Position numbers and translations under genes: made by a program. 63,711 nt of DNA from Porphyromonadaceae bacterium UBA7203 (GTDB lineage Bacteria > Bacteroidota > Bacteroidia > Bacteroidales > Muribaculaceae): contig DKUN01000025.1 of assembly GCA_002490725.1 (NCBI GenBank), positions 1 through 63,711 of the forward strand. Reading direction: 5' to 3'. This document shows positions 16,960 to 25,537 of the stretch, one piece after another. Numbering within the stretch: the first letter of the stretch is position 1; each line of letters starts with the position of its first letter. Below the pieces are notes generated by a model. The model saw only the letters and a program-made list of their open reading frames with translations, was not told the DNA's origin and did no database searches.

Positions 16960-17629
16960 ATATTGAGTCTATTTGTTCGTCGAGTGCGTCATATAGTTCT
17001 TGCAGACGCTTTAATGATATAGAGGGTACGTTTGTCGCTGATTTCGACGGTATGGCCGGCGAGGCCTCAGCTTGTTTTTTAGGGTTGGTCTCGATTATGT
17101 GGCCTGAGCTGTGATAGGTTCGTTTCCAATAGTTCTCGGCCAGGTTTGACTCCATTACGCCGCGTGAACTCGAGGCGTGAATCATGCGGTTGTCGCCTAT
17201 GTAAAGCCCTACGTGGTTAACGCGGCTTGAATTCTTGCTTGTTGAAAAAAACACCAGGTCGCCGGGCATCATGCGGTCATAATCCACCTTTCGGGCAAAC
17301 TCGCGCTGCATGGCGCTCGAGCGGGGCAGCTTCAGGTCATAGACCTTAAGAAACAGTTCCATGATCATGCCCGAGCAGTCGGTGCCCTTGCCCCGGGTGT
17401 GGCCGCCGTAGGCATAAGGGGTGCCAATCCACTTGCGCGCTTCTTTAACCAGTTCGCTGACCTGGCGTTCGGTCGACGGGACTATCTTGACCGTCGTCGG
17501 CTGAGATTGTGTCGGCTTGCTGCGGCCCGTTGTCGCGCGCCTGGATGACGAGCATCCGCCAGCAATGAGCGCCGCCGCAATCAGCAGCGGGAGCGACAGC
17601 CGTCTTAATGTGACTTTCATGCTCACCAT
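16931..17629 (-). CDS. NlpC/P60 (C40) cell-wall peptidase lipoprotein
   Basis: A 232-residue lipoprotein peptidase that cleaves peptide stems in peptidoglycan. The signal ends in LIAGGC with C26 as the lipidated residue. The catalytic triad is C85 in the segment GTDCSGMIM, H139 in RVNHVGLYIG and a polar third residue, probably H151. A linker of about 40 residues separates lipid anchor and domain. Two starts three residues apart (17629 and 17620) are possible; the first overlaps the TPM stop by 7 bp. Its 3' end overlaps the U32 gene. Confidence 0.9.
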   Translation of the reverse strand: MVSMKVTLRRLSLPLLIAAALIAGGCSSSRRATTGRSKPTQSQPTTVKIVPSTERQVSELVKEARKWIGTPYAYGGHTRGKGTDCSGMIMELFLKVYDLKLPRSSAMQREFARKVDYDRMMPGDLVFFSTSKNSSRVNHVGLYIGDNRMIHASSSRGVMESNLAENYWKRTYHSSGHIIETNPKKQAEASPAIPSKSATNVPSISLKRLQELYDALDEQIDSIYVSDPAIFD

Positions 17630-18870
17630 CCTCCACTTGCGCCGCCGCCGGCCGTGAATCCGCCGCCGAAACTACCTCCGCCGAAGCCGCCACGTCCGCC
17701 ATGGCCTCCATGACCGCCAGCAATGATAATCGGCGTTTGCCTGGCCAGGGTCTTGAATTCCGTGTCGTCATGGCCGCAGTTGACGCAACGCCGAGTAATT
17801 ACGCGCGTGCCTGTTCGTGTAGCGGTCGGATATGCTGTAGTGCGGTCGCTCACAACCCTCATGGTCCGTGCGTGGCATACCGGACACTCCGTGTAGCCCG
17901 ACGATTTCTGAACATAGGGAATTATCTCTGTGCTCCCGTCTTTGGGACAGAGCCACACGTCGTAGTCCACGGCCCCGATTTCTTCCTCAAGGTCCTGGGC
18001 GCGGTTGAGGTAATTATTATCGTTCTCTTCGTCGATTAAGCGCATGCGGCTACCACAATCGGCACACAGATGCTTACCGCGGCGCAGCTGATGGCGCCAG
18101 AGTGCAAGCGGCAAAAATGCCAGCAACGGCATTCCGAGGCCCAGAAAAGACGCGAACAGCAGGGGCGAATACAGCGAATTGGCCTTCAGATACCGCTCGC
18201 GGCGGTTCATGTGGCGTGAACTGATTACCGTACCCAGAAACAGTCCGAGGCATATGAGCGTAATTATGGCGCAGATACCTGTATAGAACGAAAACAAATC
18301 AAAATCATGCTCTCCGTTACTGCCGGCATTGTTGGCATATTTGCTCATTACCTCATTGCGCGCATCGGGGGTGGAGAGTATGCCGGCAATGTCGCTCAAG
18401 GCGCCGAGTGTGCCCCCGTCATAGTCGCCCTCGCGGAAGCGCGGCGTTATGTTGGCACGTATAATCGAACCGCACAGGCCGTCGGGCAGCAGGCCTTCGA
18501 CGCCCGTGCCGGTGCGTATCACAACCTGCCGCCGGTCCTTGGCAATCAGCATCAGCAGGCCGTTATTCTTATCTTTCTTGCCTATGCCCCAGTTGCGAAA
18601 AAGTTCGGTGGCAAAGTCGTTGATATCATTGTCAATGTCGTCGACGGCCACACACACCACCTCGGCCGACGTCTGTTGCATGAGCTGCTGCAGCATCTGG
18701 TTCGCCTTTGCCTCGGCTTCAGCCGAGAGTATGCCGTCGGGATTGGTTACGAAGCGTGTGCTGTCGGTAAGGTGCACGTTTGGCACCGTGCCGGTCGAGT
18801 ATCGTCCGGCGCTGACCCCGAATGCAACGGTTGATATCAGGGCAAGGAGCAGGTAGCGTATATGTTTCAT
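17623..18870 (-). CDS. TPM-domain (YgcG-type) membrane protein with zinc ribbons and Gly-rich tail
   Basis: A 415-residue protein with signal peptide (MKHIRYLLLALISTVAFGVSA) and an N-terminal TPM_phosphatase domain (about 35-165) containing a NDFATELFRNWGIGKKDKNN region. Membrane segments lie near 195-215 and 235-255. Three CxxC pairs follow: CADCG (about 266), CPVC (about 327) and CVNC (about 363), suggesting cytoplasmic zinc ribbons. The end is glycine-rich (GGRGGFGGGSFGGGFTAGGG). TPM proteins have been linked to photosystem repair and membrane turnover; the bacterial role is unclear. Confidence 0.82.
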   Translation of the reverse strand: MKHIRYLLLALISTVAFGVSAGRYSTGTVPNVHLTDSTRFVTNPDGILSAEAEAKANQMLQQLMQQTSAEVVCVAVDDIDNDINDFATELFRNWGIGKKDKNNGLLMLIAKDRRQVVIRTGTGVEGLLPDGLCGSIIRANITPRFREGDYDGGTLGALSDIAGILSTPDARNEVMSKYANNAGSNGEHDFDLFSFYTGICAIITLICLGLFLGTVISSRHMNRRERYLKANSLYSPLLFASFLGLGMPLLAFLPLALWRHQLRRGKHLCADCGSRMRLIDEENDNNYLNRAQDLEEEIGAVDYDVWLCPKDGSTEIIPYVQKSSGYTECPVCHARTMRVVSDRTTAYPTATRTGTRVITRRCVNCGHDDTEFKTLARQTPIIIAGGHGGHGGRGGFGGGSFGGGFTAGGGASGGW

Positions 18871-18875
18871 AGTCG

Positions 18876-20210
18876 TTAAACAGCGGGTAAGGTCTGGCCG
18901 TTCAGGCGGCGGTAAAGATCAAGGGCATAAACGTCGGTCATCGACGCTACGTGGTCAACCGCGGCCTGGACTTTGGTGAACAGATCGGACGAGTGCACAT
19001 CGTATTGCTCGGGCACCTTGCTCAGCAACAGGCGCGAGTAGTTCAGTTCGGGAAAGCGAACGGCGTGAATCAGCTTATCCATCAGGAACGTGATGATGCG
19101 GTTACCTGCAAGCTCGATGTCAACGACTTCGGGCGCTGCATAGATTTTGTTCCACGAAACGCGGTTGCACGCCTCATAGGCCTTGCGTTCCGCCTCAGAG
19201 ATGCAGTCGAGCAGCGAGCCGCTGAAACGCCCTGCAAGAATCTCTTCCTCATGATTCAGAAACGCATCGGCGCAGCAGTCGACCAGCACACCGATTACAC
19301 ACGAGCGCATGTAGCTGACCTTTTCGTTGGGGTCAGCTATGCTTGCCATCACTTCAAGTTTATGGCGGCGGCTTTCTTCGTCAAAAAAGCTGAGCATCAG
19401 CTCCATTACCTCGTTGTGGGTCAGAATTTTTAGCTTGTGGGCATCTTCAAGGTCCATGACTTCGTAGCATATGTCGTCGGCCGCCTCGACCAGATAGACC
19501 AGCGGGTGGCGCGCGTAGCTGAGCATGCCGTCGGCCGCCTCAAGGCGCTGCATTCCGAGTTCTGAGGCAATGCGCTCAAAATCATTTTTTTCCGTGCAGA
19601 AAAAGCCGAATTTATTCGCCTTTACCGCGAGACGGCTCTCATAGGGATATTTGACAATCGACGCAAGCATCGAATAAGTCATGGCGAAGCCTCCCGGACG
19701 ACGTCCGCGGAACTGATGGGTCAGCTGTCGGAATGAGTTGGCGTTGCCCTCGAAGTTAATCAGGTCAGACCATTGCTCCTCGGTCAGATCCCGGCGAAGC
19801 GCTTTGCCCTCGCCCTCGGAGAAGAAGGCGGAAATCGCCTTTTCGCCGCTGTGGCCGAATGGCGGGTTGCCGAGGTCGTGGGCCAGACATGCGGCAGCAA
19901 CGATATCCGATATGTCGGTCAGTTTGTCGGCCCACGTTTCGCCGGCATACTTTTTCAGCAGCGAGCCTACAATCTCGCGCGCCAGCGAACGCCCTACACA
20001 AGCAACCTCTATGCTATGGGTCAGGCGGTTGTGCACGAATATGCTTCCCGGCAGCGGAAACACCTGCGTCTTGTTCTGCAGGCGTCGAAACGGCGATGAA
20101 AAAACCAGGCGGTCATAGTCGCGCTGAAAATCGCTGCGTGTTTCGCCGCGGCGGTTATGATAGTCTTCGAGACCGAAGCGCTTGTCGGAAATTAGAGTCT
20201 GCCACTGCAT
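18876..20210 (-). CDS. dgt: dGTP triphosphohydrolase
   Basis: A 444-residue HD-domain enzyme that hydrolyses dGTP (or other dNTPs) to deoxynucleoside and triphosphate. The HD motif is split as HNRLTHSIEV and AHDLGNPPFGHSGE, and the first part has FSSPFRRLQNKTQVFPL. The start at 20210 (MQWQTLISDK) is preferred because two residues upstream the only start codon would be TTG. It sits 5 bp upstream of the TPM gene on the same strand. Bacteroidetes dGTPases can affect phage defence and mutation rate, but nothing here indicates a defence setting. Confidence 0.92.
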   Translation of the reverse strand: MQWQTLISDKRFGLEDYHNRRGETRSDFQRDYDRLVFSSPFRRLQNKTQVFPLPGSIFVHNRLTHSIEVACVGRSLAREIVGSLLKKYAGETWADKLTDISDIVAAACLAHDLGNPPFGHSGEKAISAFFSEGEGKALRRDLTEEQWSDLINFEGNANSFRQLTHQFRGRRPGGFAMTYSMLASIVKYPYESRLAVKANKFGFFCTEKNDFERIASELGMQRLEAADGMLSYARHPLVYLVEAADDICYEVMDLEDAHKLKILTHNEVMELMLSFFDEESRRHKLEVMASIADPNEKVSYMRSCVIGVLVDCCADAFLNHEEEILAGRFSGSLLDCISEAERKAYEACNRVSWNKIYAAPEVVDIELAGNRIITFLMDKLIHAVRFPELNYSRLLLSKVPEQYDVHSSDLFTKVQAAVDHVASMTDVYALDLYRRLNGQTLPAV

Positions 20211-20269
20211 ATGCAATCGTATGGGGGAGGGGGTGGGGAGTGAAGAGGATTAACGGAGAGAGGTGATAA

Positions 20270-21223
20270 TCAATGATGCAGGCGGCGCGTTTCCTTTGAC
20301 AGTCGCTCGCCGCAATACACGCCGGCAATTGTTATGACGCAGCCGGCTATGCCGATCGGGCTCATGCCCTGATGCAACACGAAATAGCCGAAAATCAAGG
20401 TCACAATCGGTTGGAAATAGAGATAATTGCCGGCCTTTACGGCGCCGATGCGTGCAATGACCCAAGCCCAGATCAGGAATGCGAGCGATGACGCAAACAG
20501 TGCCAGTGTGAGCAGGTTAATCCATACTTCGGCGCGAGTGAACACTTCGGCGGTCAGGTTTGACTTGCCGAGCAGTAGCAGTGGCATCGCCGTCAACAAA
20601 CCGTAAAAGAAGGTTTTGCGCGTAACTACGATTGCCGAGTAGAATGTCTGCAACTTGCGCAGCAGCAGGGCATAAAGACTCCAGCATACGGCCGCCATAA
20701 GGCTCAGACCGTCGCCCAGATAGCCGTGCTCGCTCGTAGTGGCTGTCGATTCGCCTTCTCCACCGCTGCCAATAATCACCATGAAGACGCCGGCCATTGC
20801 TATCAGCGAGCCGAAGATGAAGCCCAATGTCGGTTTTTCGTCTTTATATAGCAGTATGACCAGCAGCGTGTTGATTAGCGGAGAGGTCGACGTGATCAGT
20901 GATACGTTTGTGGCCGACGTGTAGAGCAAAGCTGCGTTTTCAGCAACGAAATATACCGAGCCGCCACACACGCCGCAGAGCAGAAACAGCAACTCGTGGG
21001 TCCACGTCAGCGAGCGCAGATGTCGCCAGCTGAAGGCAAGCAGCAGACAGTAGGCTATCGCACAGCGGAACACGTAGACTCCCACCGGCGAAAAGTCATT
21101 ATCCAGCAGTACTTTTGTGTTTACAAACGATATGCCCCAGGCCGTCACTGCCACGATGGCGGCAATGTGCACCCAAAGATTATTGCTCTTTTTGAACTTG
21201 TTTTTGCTGATAGCTCGCGCCAT
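20270..21223 (-). CDS. EamA/DMT family transporter
   Basis: A 317-residue membrane protein with ten predicted helices in two repeated EamA halves (about 15-150 and 165-305). The N terminus MARAISKNKFKKSNNLWVHI is basic and followed by AVTAWGISFVNTKVLL. The substrate is unknown; the family exports amino acids, nucleobases or other metabolites. First gene of the cluster ending at sdaA, 59 bp before dgt. Its -7 box (TAACTTTG) is at 21259-21252. Confidence 0.9.
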   Translation of the reverse strand: MARAISKNKFKKSNNLWVHIAAIVAVTAWGISFVNTKVLLDNDFSPVGVYVFRCAIAYCLLLAFSWRHLRSLTWTHELLFLLCGVCGGSVYFVAENAALLYTSATNVSLITSTSPLINTLLVILLYKDEKPTLGFIFGSLIAMAGVFMVIIGSGGEGESTATTSEHGYLGDGLSLMAAVCWSLYALLLRKLQTFYSAIVVTRKTFFYGLLTAMPLLLLGKSNLTAEVFTRAEVWINLLTLALFASSLAFLIWAWVIARIGAVKAGNYLYFQPIVTLIFGYFVLHQGMSPIGIAGCVITIAGVYCGERLSKETRRLHH

Positions 21224-21251
21224 GAAGTTGCTTTATCTCTTGTTTACACTG

Positions 21252-21259
21252 CAAAGTTA
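21252..21259 (-). promoter_or_regulatory. -7 box for the EamA cluster
   Basis: TAACTTTG on the minus strand, about 29 bp upstream of the EamA ATG, just past the end of the aldose epimerase gene. No TTG at the usual -33 distance is clear. Confidence 0.5.
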
Positions 21260-21270
21260 CGAAAATTTCC

Positions 21271-22155
21271 TCAAAAAAGGATAATTCTATATGCTGTGTG
21301 GAAAGCTTCGCCCGGACCTACATGGTTTATGTGGCGTCGCTCAGAGAGTTGACCTTCGTAGCCGACCGTGTCGCAGCTGCCGGCCCAGGGTTCTATCGCC
21401 ACGAAAGGACAGTCGGGGTGTTCGGCCGTCGGCGCCCAAAGCGAAAGAACGGCCATGTCGAACTCAACGGCGAGATATGGTTTCCGCTCCGGTGTCAGCA
21501 GTGTGCAGCGGCTGATGTCTGACGATTCGATGACATAAGTGTCAATGTCGAACGTGTCGGCCGTGATTGCCATCATGCCATCGCTGTCAAGCTCGAGCCG
21601 ACGCGGATGCTTGTCGTCAATGCACCCCTTTTCTGTCGGAATCAGATACTCGATCGGTTTCTCGGTTTTGAAGCTGAAGTAGCCGTGTATCTTTTCCTCG
21701 GCGTTATAGCTGGGGAGATTGAAAGCCGGGTGCGCTCCGATTGCGAAGTGCATGTCGCAGTCGCTCTCGTTGCGGACCATCCACGAAACCTCCAATCCGT
21801 TGTCGTGCAGGCGGTAGGTCACGAACAGGAAAAACGCGAACGGATAGACGCTGAGCGTCTTGTCGTCGGAGTGAATTGCAAATGTCACTGACGACTCGAG
21901 TTGCTCGACGACCGAGAACTCCATTGTGCGCGCAAATCCATGTTTCTCCATTGCATACGTCCGGTCGTCGATACGGTAGACGCCGTTCCAAAACGATCCC
22001 GTATTAGGGAAAAGCAGCGGTGACCGGCCTGCCCAGAATGCGGGGTCACCTTGCCATAGGTATTCCTTGCCGTCGCGACTGAGGCTGACCAGTTCGGCGC
22101 CCAGAGTCGAGATGCGGGCGCGTGTCGTTCCGAGTTTTATTTCTATTACTGACAT
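21271..22155 (-). CDS. Aldose 1-epimerase family protein (GalM/LacX-like)
   Basis: A 294-residue GalM-fold protein. It has LGAELVSLSRDGKEYLWQGD, FPNTGSF and KHGFARTM near the start, and the catalytic-histidine context AIGAHPAFNLP. Members interconvert sugar anomers or act on glucose-6-phosphate-like substrates; the exact sugar is unknown. Last gene of the ffh - folD - capA - nfnA - nfnB - epimerase run, 6 bp after nfnB. Confidence 0.87.
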   Translation of the reverse strand: MSVIEIKLGTTRARISTLGAELVSLSRDGKEYLWQGDPAFWAGRSPLLFPNTGSFWNGVYRIDDRTYAMEKHGFARTMEFSVVEQLESSVTFAIHSDDKTLSVYPFAFFLFVTYRLHDNGLEVSWMVRNESDCDMHFAIGAHPAFNLPSYNAEEKIHGYFSFKTEKPIEYLIPTEKGCIDDKHPRRLELDSDGMMAITADTFDIDTYVIESSDISRCTLLTPERKPYLAVEFDMAVLSLWAPTAEHPDCPFVAIEPWAGSCDTVGYEGQLSERRHINHVGPGEAFHTAYRIILF

Positions 22156-22161
22156 GGATAT

Positions 22162-23616
22162 TTAACTGTTTAGAAGATGTTTGTGCATTGATTCGGCAGC
22201 CTTGCGGCCGTCGCCCATTGCAAGGATTACAGTAGCTCCGCCGCGCACAATGTCGCCGCCGGCATAAACGTCGGGCAGCGAAGTTTTCAGTGTGTCTGCG
22301 TCGGCTGCAATGGTGCCGCGGCGCGTAACCTCGAGGCCGTCTATCGCCTCGGGTATCAGCGGGTTGGGCGACACGCCCACGCTGACAATAACCTGGTCGG
22401 TAGCAATCTCCTCGATGGCGCCGGCTACGGCAACCGGCGAGCGGCGACCATCGGCGTCGGGAGCGCCGAGTTCCATACGCTGCAGTCGCATGGCGCGCAC
22501 GCGTCCGTTTTCATCGCCGATATATTCTATCGGATTGTGGAGAGTCATGAATTCCACTCCCTCTTCGCGCGCATGCTTGACCTCTTCGGCGCGGGCAGGC
22601 ATCTCAGCCTCGCTGCGTCGATAAACGACAATGACACGTTCGGCACCCATGCGCCTGGCCGTGCGGCACGAGTCCATGGCCGTGTTGCCGCCGCCGATAA
22701 TAGCTACTGTCTTGCCGCGATAGACCGGGGTGGCATAGCCGGGAGTGCCGGCATGCATCAGGTTGATGCGGGTCAGGTATTCGTTGGCCGACAGAACGTT
22801 AATCAGATTCTCGCCCGGAATGTCCATGAAGCGGGGCAGTCCGGCTCCGCTCGCCACGAAGAGTCCTTTGAAGCCGAGATTATGCAGGTCGTCGTAGCTC
22901 AGCGTCTTGCCTACAACGGTGTTAGTCTCGAACGTCACACCGAGGGCGCGCAGCGACTCGATTTCGCGTTCCACCACCGAGTTGGGCAAGCGAAATTCCG
23001 GTATGCCATACTTCAGAACGCCGCCTATTTCATGCAGAGCCTCGAACACCGTGACATCATAACCCTTGGCCGCCATGCTTCCCGCAAACGACAGGCCTGC
23101 CGGGCCAGAGCCAGCCACAGCTATCTTTATGCCGTTTGAATCGGGTTGTGCTATCTGTGTGGATTCGGCATTGTCGGCAGCAAAGCGCTCCAGATAGCCG
23201 ATTGCCACTGCCGGCTTGTTCATGCGGTTATAAATGCACTTGCTCTCACACTGTTTTTCCTGGGGGCAAACACGGCCGCACACTGCCGGCAGTGCCGACG
23301 TTTCGCGCAGCACCTGAAGCGCTTGGCCGAACTCTCCGCGTTCTATATTCTTGATGAACCCGGGAATGTTGATGCTGACAGGGCAGCCGGTGACGCACTG
23401 CGGATCCGGGCAGTCAAGGCAGCGTTTAGCCTCCATGACAGCCTGTTCGCAATTCAGCCCGGCATTGACCTCGTCGGTCAGCGACCTGACTCGGTCATCG
23501 GGTGTCAGTTCGGGCATGGCGACGCGCGCAATAGATGTGCGCTCACGTGCCGGCATGCTTTTGCGTAACTCTTCGCGCCATGTTGCGGCGCGCGGTGATA
23601 TGGTGTTCTCGTTCAT
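22162..23616 (-). CDS. nfnB: NADH-dependent ferredoxin:NADP+ oxidoreductase large subunit (NfnB/GltD-like)
   Basis: A 484-residue flavoprotein that Bacteroidetes annotations often call glutamate synthase small chain. The N-terminal cluster domain carries CLDCPDPQCVTGCP and a second set, CGRVCPQEKQCESKC, for two [4Fe-4S] clusters. FAD binding is by GSGPAGLSFAG and NADPH binding by IIGGGNTAMD. With the adjacent nfnA it fits the NfnAB electron-bifurcating transhydrogenase. The alternatives are a GltD-like subunit or SudAB. The pairing with NfnA, 4 bp apart, favours NfnAB. No glutamate synthase large subunit is nearby. Confidence 0.85.
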   Translation of the reverse strand: MNENTISPRAATWREELRKSMPARERTSIARVAMPELTPDDRVRSLTDEVNAGLNCEQAVMEAKRCLDCPDPQCVTGCPVSINIPGFIKNIERGEFGQALQVLRETSALPAVCGRVCPQEKQCESKCIYNRMNKPAVAIGYLERFAADNAESTQIAQPDSNGIKIAVAGSGPAGLSFAGSMAAKGYDVTVFEALHEIGGVLKYGIPEFRLPNSVVEREIESLRALGVTFETNTVVGKTLSYDDLHNLGFKGLFVASGAGLPRFMDIPGENLINVLSANEYLTRINLMHAGTPGYATPVYRGKTVAIIGGGNTAMDSCRTARRMGAERVIVVYRRSEAEMPARAEEVKHAREEGVEFMTLHNPIEYIGDENGRVRAMRLQRMELGAPDADGRRSPVAVAGAIEEIATDQVIVSVGVSPNPLIPEAIDGLEVTRRGTIAADADTLKTSLPDVYAGGDIVRGGATVILAMGDGRKAAESMHKHLLNS

Positions 23617-23620
23617 GGCG

Positions 23621-24403
23621 TCAGTTATATGATTTGAGGCGCATAATCATTTCGTCGAAGTCTACCTTGTGGGCGTCGAATTCCGGACCGTCGATGCAGA
23701 CAAAGCGGTTCTTGCCGTCGACCGACACGCGGCATGCGCCGCACATTCCAGTGCCGTCGACCATTATCGTGTTGAGCGAGGCCACGGTAGGCACGTCGTA
23801 TTTCTTTGTCAGCAGCGAAACGAACTTCATCATTACGGCCGGGCCTATCGTAACGACCTCGTCGACGTGCTCGCGTCTGAGCACGCTCTCTACTCCGTCG
23901 GTCACGAGGCCTTTGGTGCCGTATGTGCCGTCGTCGGTCATGATGATTACCTCGTCGGAATGGGCTCGCACTTGCTCCTCGAGTATAATCAGTTCGCGCG
24001 TGCGCGCTGCAAGAACCGAAATGACACGGTTGCCGGCCTGCTTCATTGCCTTGATTATCGGAAGCAAAGGGGCTACTCCGACACCTCCGCCGCAGCACAC
24101 AACAGTGCCTCCTGCGCGTATGGCGGTAGCGTGGCCTAACGGGCCGACTACGTCGTGGAGTTCCATGCCCGGCTCCATAGCGCAGATGCGGCGCGTTGAG
24201 TCGCCGATGGCCTGAACCACAAGCGTAATCGTGCCTTTAGCCGGGTCGGCGTCGGCAATGGTCAGGGGGATGCGTTCACCGCGGGCGTTGTCGATGACTA
24301 TGACAAAATGGCCCGGGCGGCGCGATGAAGCTATGCGCGGAGCTTCGACTTCAAGCTTCACCACGTTGGCCGAAAAAATCTCTTTGCTGACTATTTTAAA
24401 CAT
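23621..24403 (-). CDS. nfnA: NADH-dependent ferredoxin:NADP+ oxidoreductase small subunit (NfnA)
   Basis: A 260-residue protein of the ferredoxin-reductase fold. It has an FAD-binding beta-barrel (1-95), an NAD-binding region with VCCGGGVGVAPLLPIIKAM, and a C-terminal loop with [2Fe-2S] cysteines in DGTGMCGACRVSVDGKNRFV. Related proteins are PyrK and SudB. It sits directly upstream of nfnB on the same strand. The expected role of the pair is to couple NADH and reduced ferredoxin to NADP+ reduction in an anaerobe; that is inference from the two families. Confidence 0.85.
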   Translation of the reverse strand: MFKIVSKEIFSANVVKLEVEAPRIASSRRPGHFVIVIDNARGERIPLTIADADPAKGTITLVVQAIGDSTRRICAMEPGMELHDVVGPLGHATAIRAGGTVVCCGGGVGVAPLLPIIKAMKQAGNRVISVLAARTRELIILEEQVRAHSDEVIIMTDDGTYGTKGLVTDGVESVLRREHVDEVVTIGPAVMMKFVSLLTKKYDVPTVASLNTIMVDGTGMCGACRVSVDGKNRFVCIDGPEFDAHKVDFDEMIMRLKSYN

Positions 24404-24448
24404 TTTTGAATCTACGGTGTGTAAATGGAGTGGGGAGATGGTTGTGAT

Positions 24449-25525
24449 TTAAGGTCGGGAGTATAGTAGAAACAGGGAGTCGGCACTGACGCCGCGGTTA
24501 TGCTTCTCGAAAATCGCCTCGGCGTTTTTTCGGAACAGCGCGGCCTTCGGGTTGGCCGATTCGTGGGCGGGCACCAGGCGGTAGTTGCGCCCCTGCGACG
24601 GGGGCTCGGTAAACACCAGCGAATAAGCAGCAGAGCCTACACGGGCGTCGCCGGCCGAATCGCGCTCAAGGTTCACGCGCACCATTGCGCCGCCGCGCGT
24701 GTTGTCGGTTTTCATGTTCGAAATGAAATTGCCGAGCGAGTAAACCAGCAGCACCGGCTTGCCGGCCGGACCGCGCCGCATCTCCATTGGCTGGATAACG
24801 TGCGGATGTCCGCCGATAATCATGTCGACGTCGAGTGCGGTCAGTTTGTCGGCCAGTTCGCGTTGGCTGGCGTTAGGGAGCAGTTTATACTCGTCGCCCC
24901 AGTGAATGCATAGGGCTATCAGTTCGGCTCCGGCCTTGCGGCTGGCGTCGATGTCGGCCTTGATGCGGTCAAGGTCAATGTAGTTGACCACAGCGTTGCC
25001 CCTGACCGTAATGCCGTTGGTGCCGTAGGTATAATTCAGCATCCCGACCTTAAAGCCGTTGACGTCTACTACCGAGGGGACCAGCGAGTCGCGTGCGGCA
25101 GCGTCATGATAGATGCCGCTGTGCGGGATGTTGAGCGAGTCGAGCAGAGTGATTGTGCGGTGCAGCCCTCTGTCGCTGCGGTCGAGTATGTGGTTGTTGG
25201 CCAGCAGAAAAAAGTCAAACCCGGCGTCGGTCAGCGCGCGCGGATATTCATCGGGCGCCGAAAAGCAGGGATAGCCTCTATAGGGTTTCCCTCCCAGCGA
25301 TGCTTCAAAGTTCACCACGGCGTAATCGGCTGATTCAACGTAGGGACGGATGGCGTCGAAGTAGCCCTCGAAGCTATATCCGTCGGCTCGTTTGGCCGCG
25401 TTGATCTGTCCGTCGTGCATCATCGCGTCGCCCGCAAAAAGCATCTCCGCGCTGCTCGGCCTGATGTCACCGATTTCGGGCACCAGCGGCAGAATAAACG
25501 TCAGCAGATTGGCCAGAAACGTCAT
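24449..25525 (-). CDS. CapA family protein (poly-gamma-glutamate capsule type)
   Basis: A 358-residue CapA/PgsA-type metallophosphatase-like protein. A short hydrophobic N terminus (MTFLANLLTFILPLVPEI) suggests export or an anchor. The domain starts EMLFAGDAMMHDGQI and includes ANNHILDR, HWGDEY and GGHPHVIQPM, which are family metal-site motifs. In Gram-positives CapA works in poly-gamma-glutamate capsule formation; Bacteroidetes members lack the other cap genes and the role is unknown. It sits between folD (12 bp) and nfnA (45 bp). Confidence 0.87.
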   Translation of the reverse strand: MTFLANLLTFILPLVPEIGDIRPSSAEMLFAGDAMMHDGQINAAKRADGYSFEGYFDAIRPYVESADYAVVNFEASLGGKPYRGYPCFSAPDEYPRALTDAGFDFFLLANNHILDRSDRGLHRTITLLDSLNIPHSGIYHDAAARDSLVPSVVDVNGFKVGMLNYTYGTNGITVRGNAVVNYIDLDRIKADIDASRKAGAELIALCIHWGDEYKLLPNASQRELADKLTALDVDMIIGGHPHVIQPMEMRRGPAGKPVLLVYSLGNFISNMKTDNTRGGAMVRVNLERDSAGDARVGSAAYSLVFTEPPSQGRNYRLVPAHESANPKAALFRKNAEAIFEKHNRGVSADSLFLLYSRP

Positions 25526-25537
25526 GCGATACGGGGC

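Noticed and set aside
20223..20238. G-rich run between the EamA and dgt genes, possible quadruplex
   Set aside because: Only three G tracts, in a short spacer, on the non-mRNA strand.
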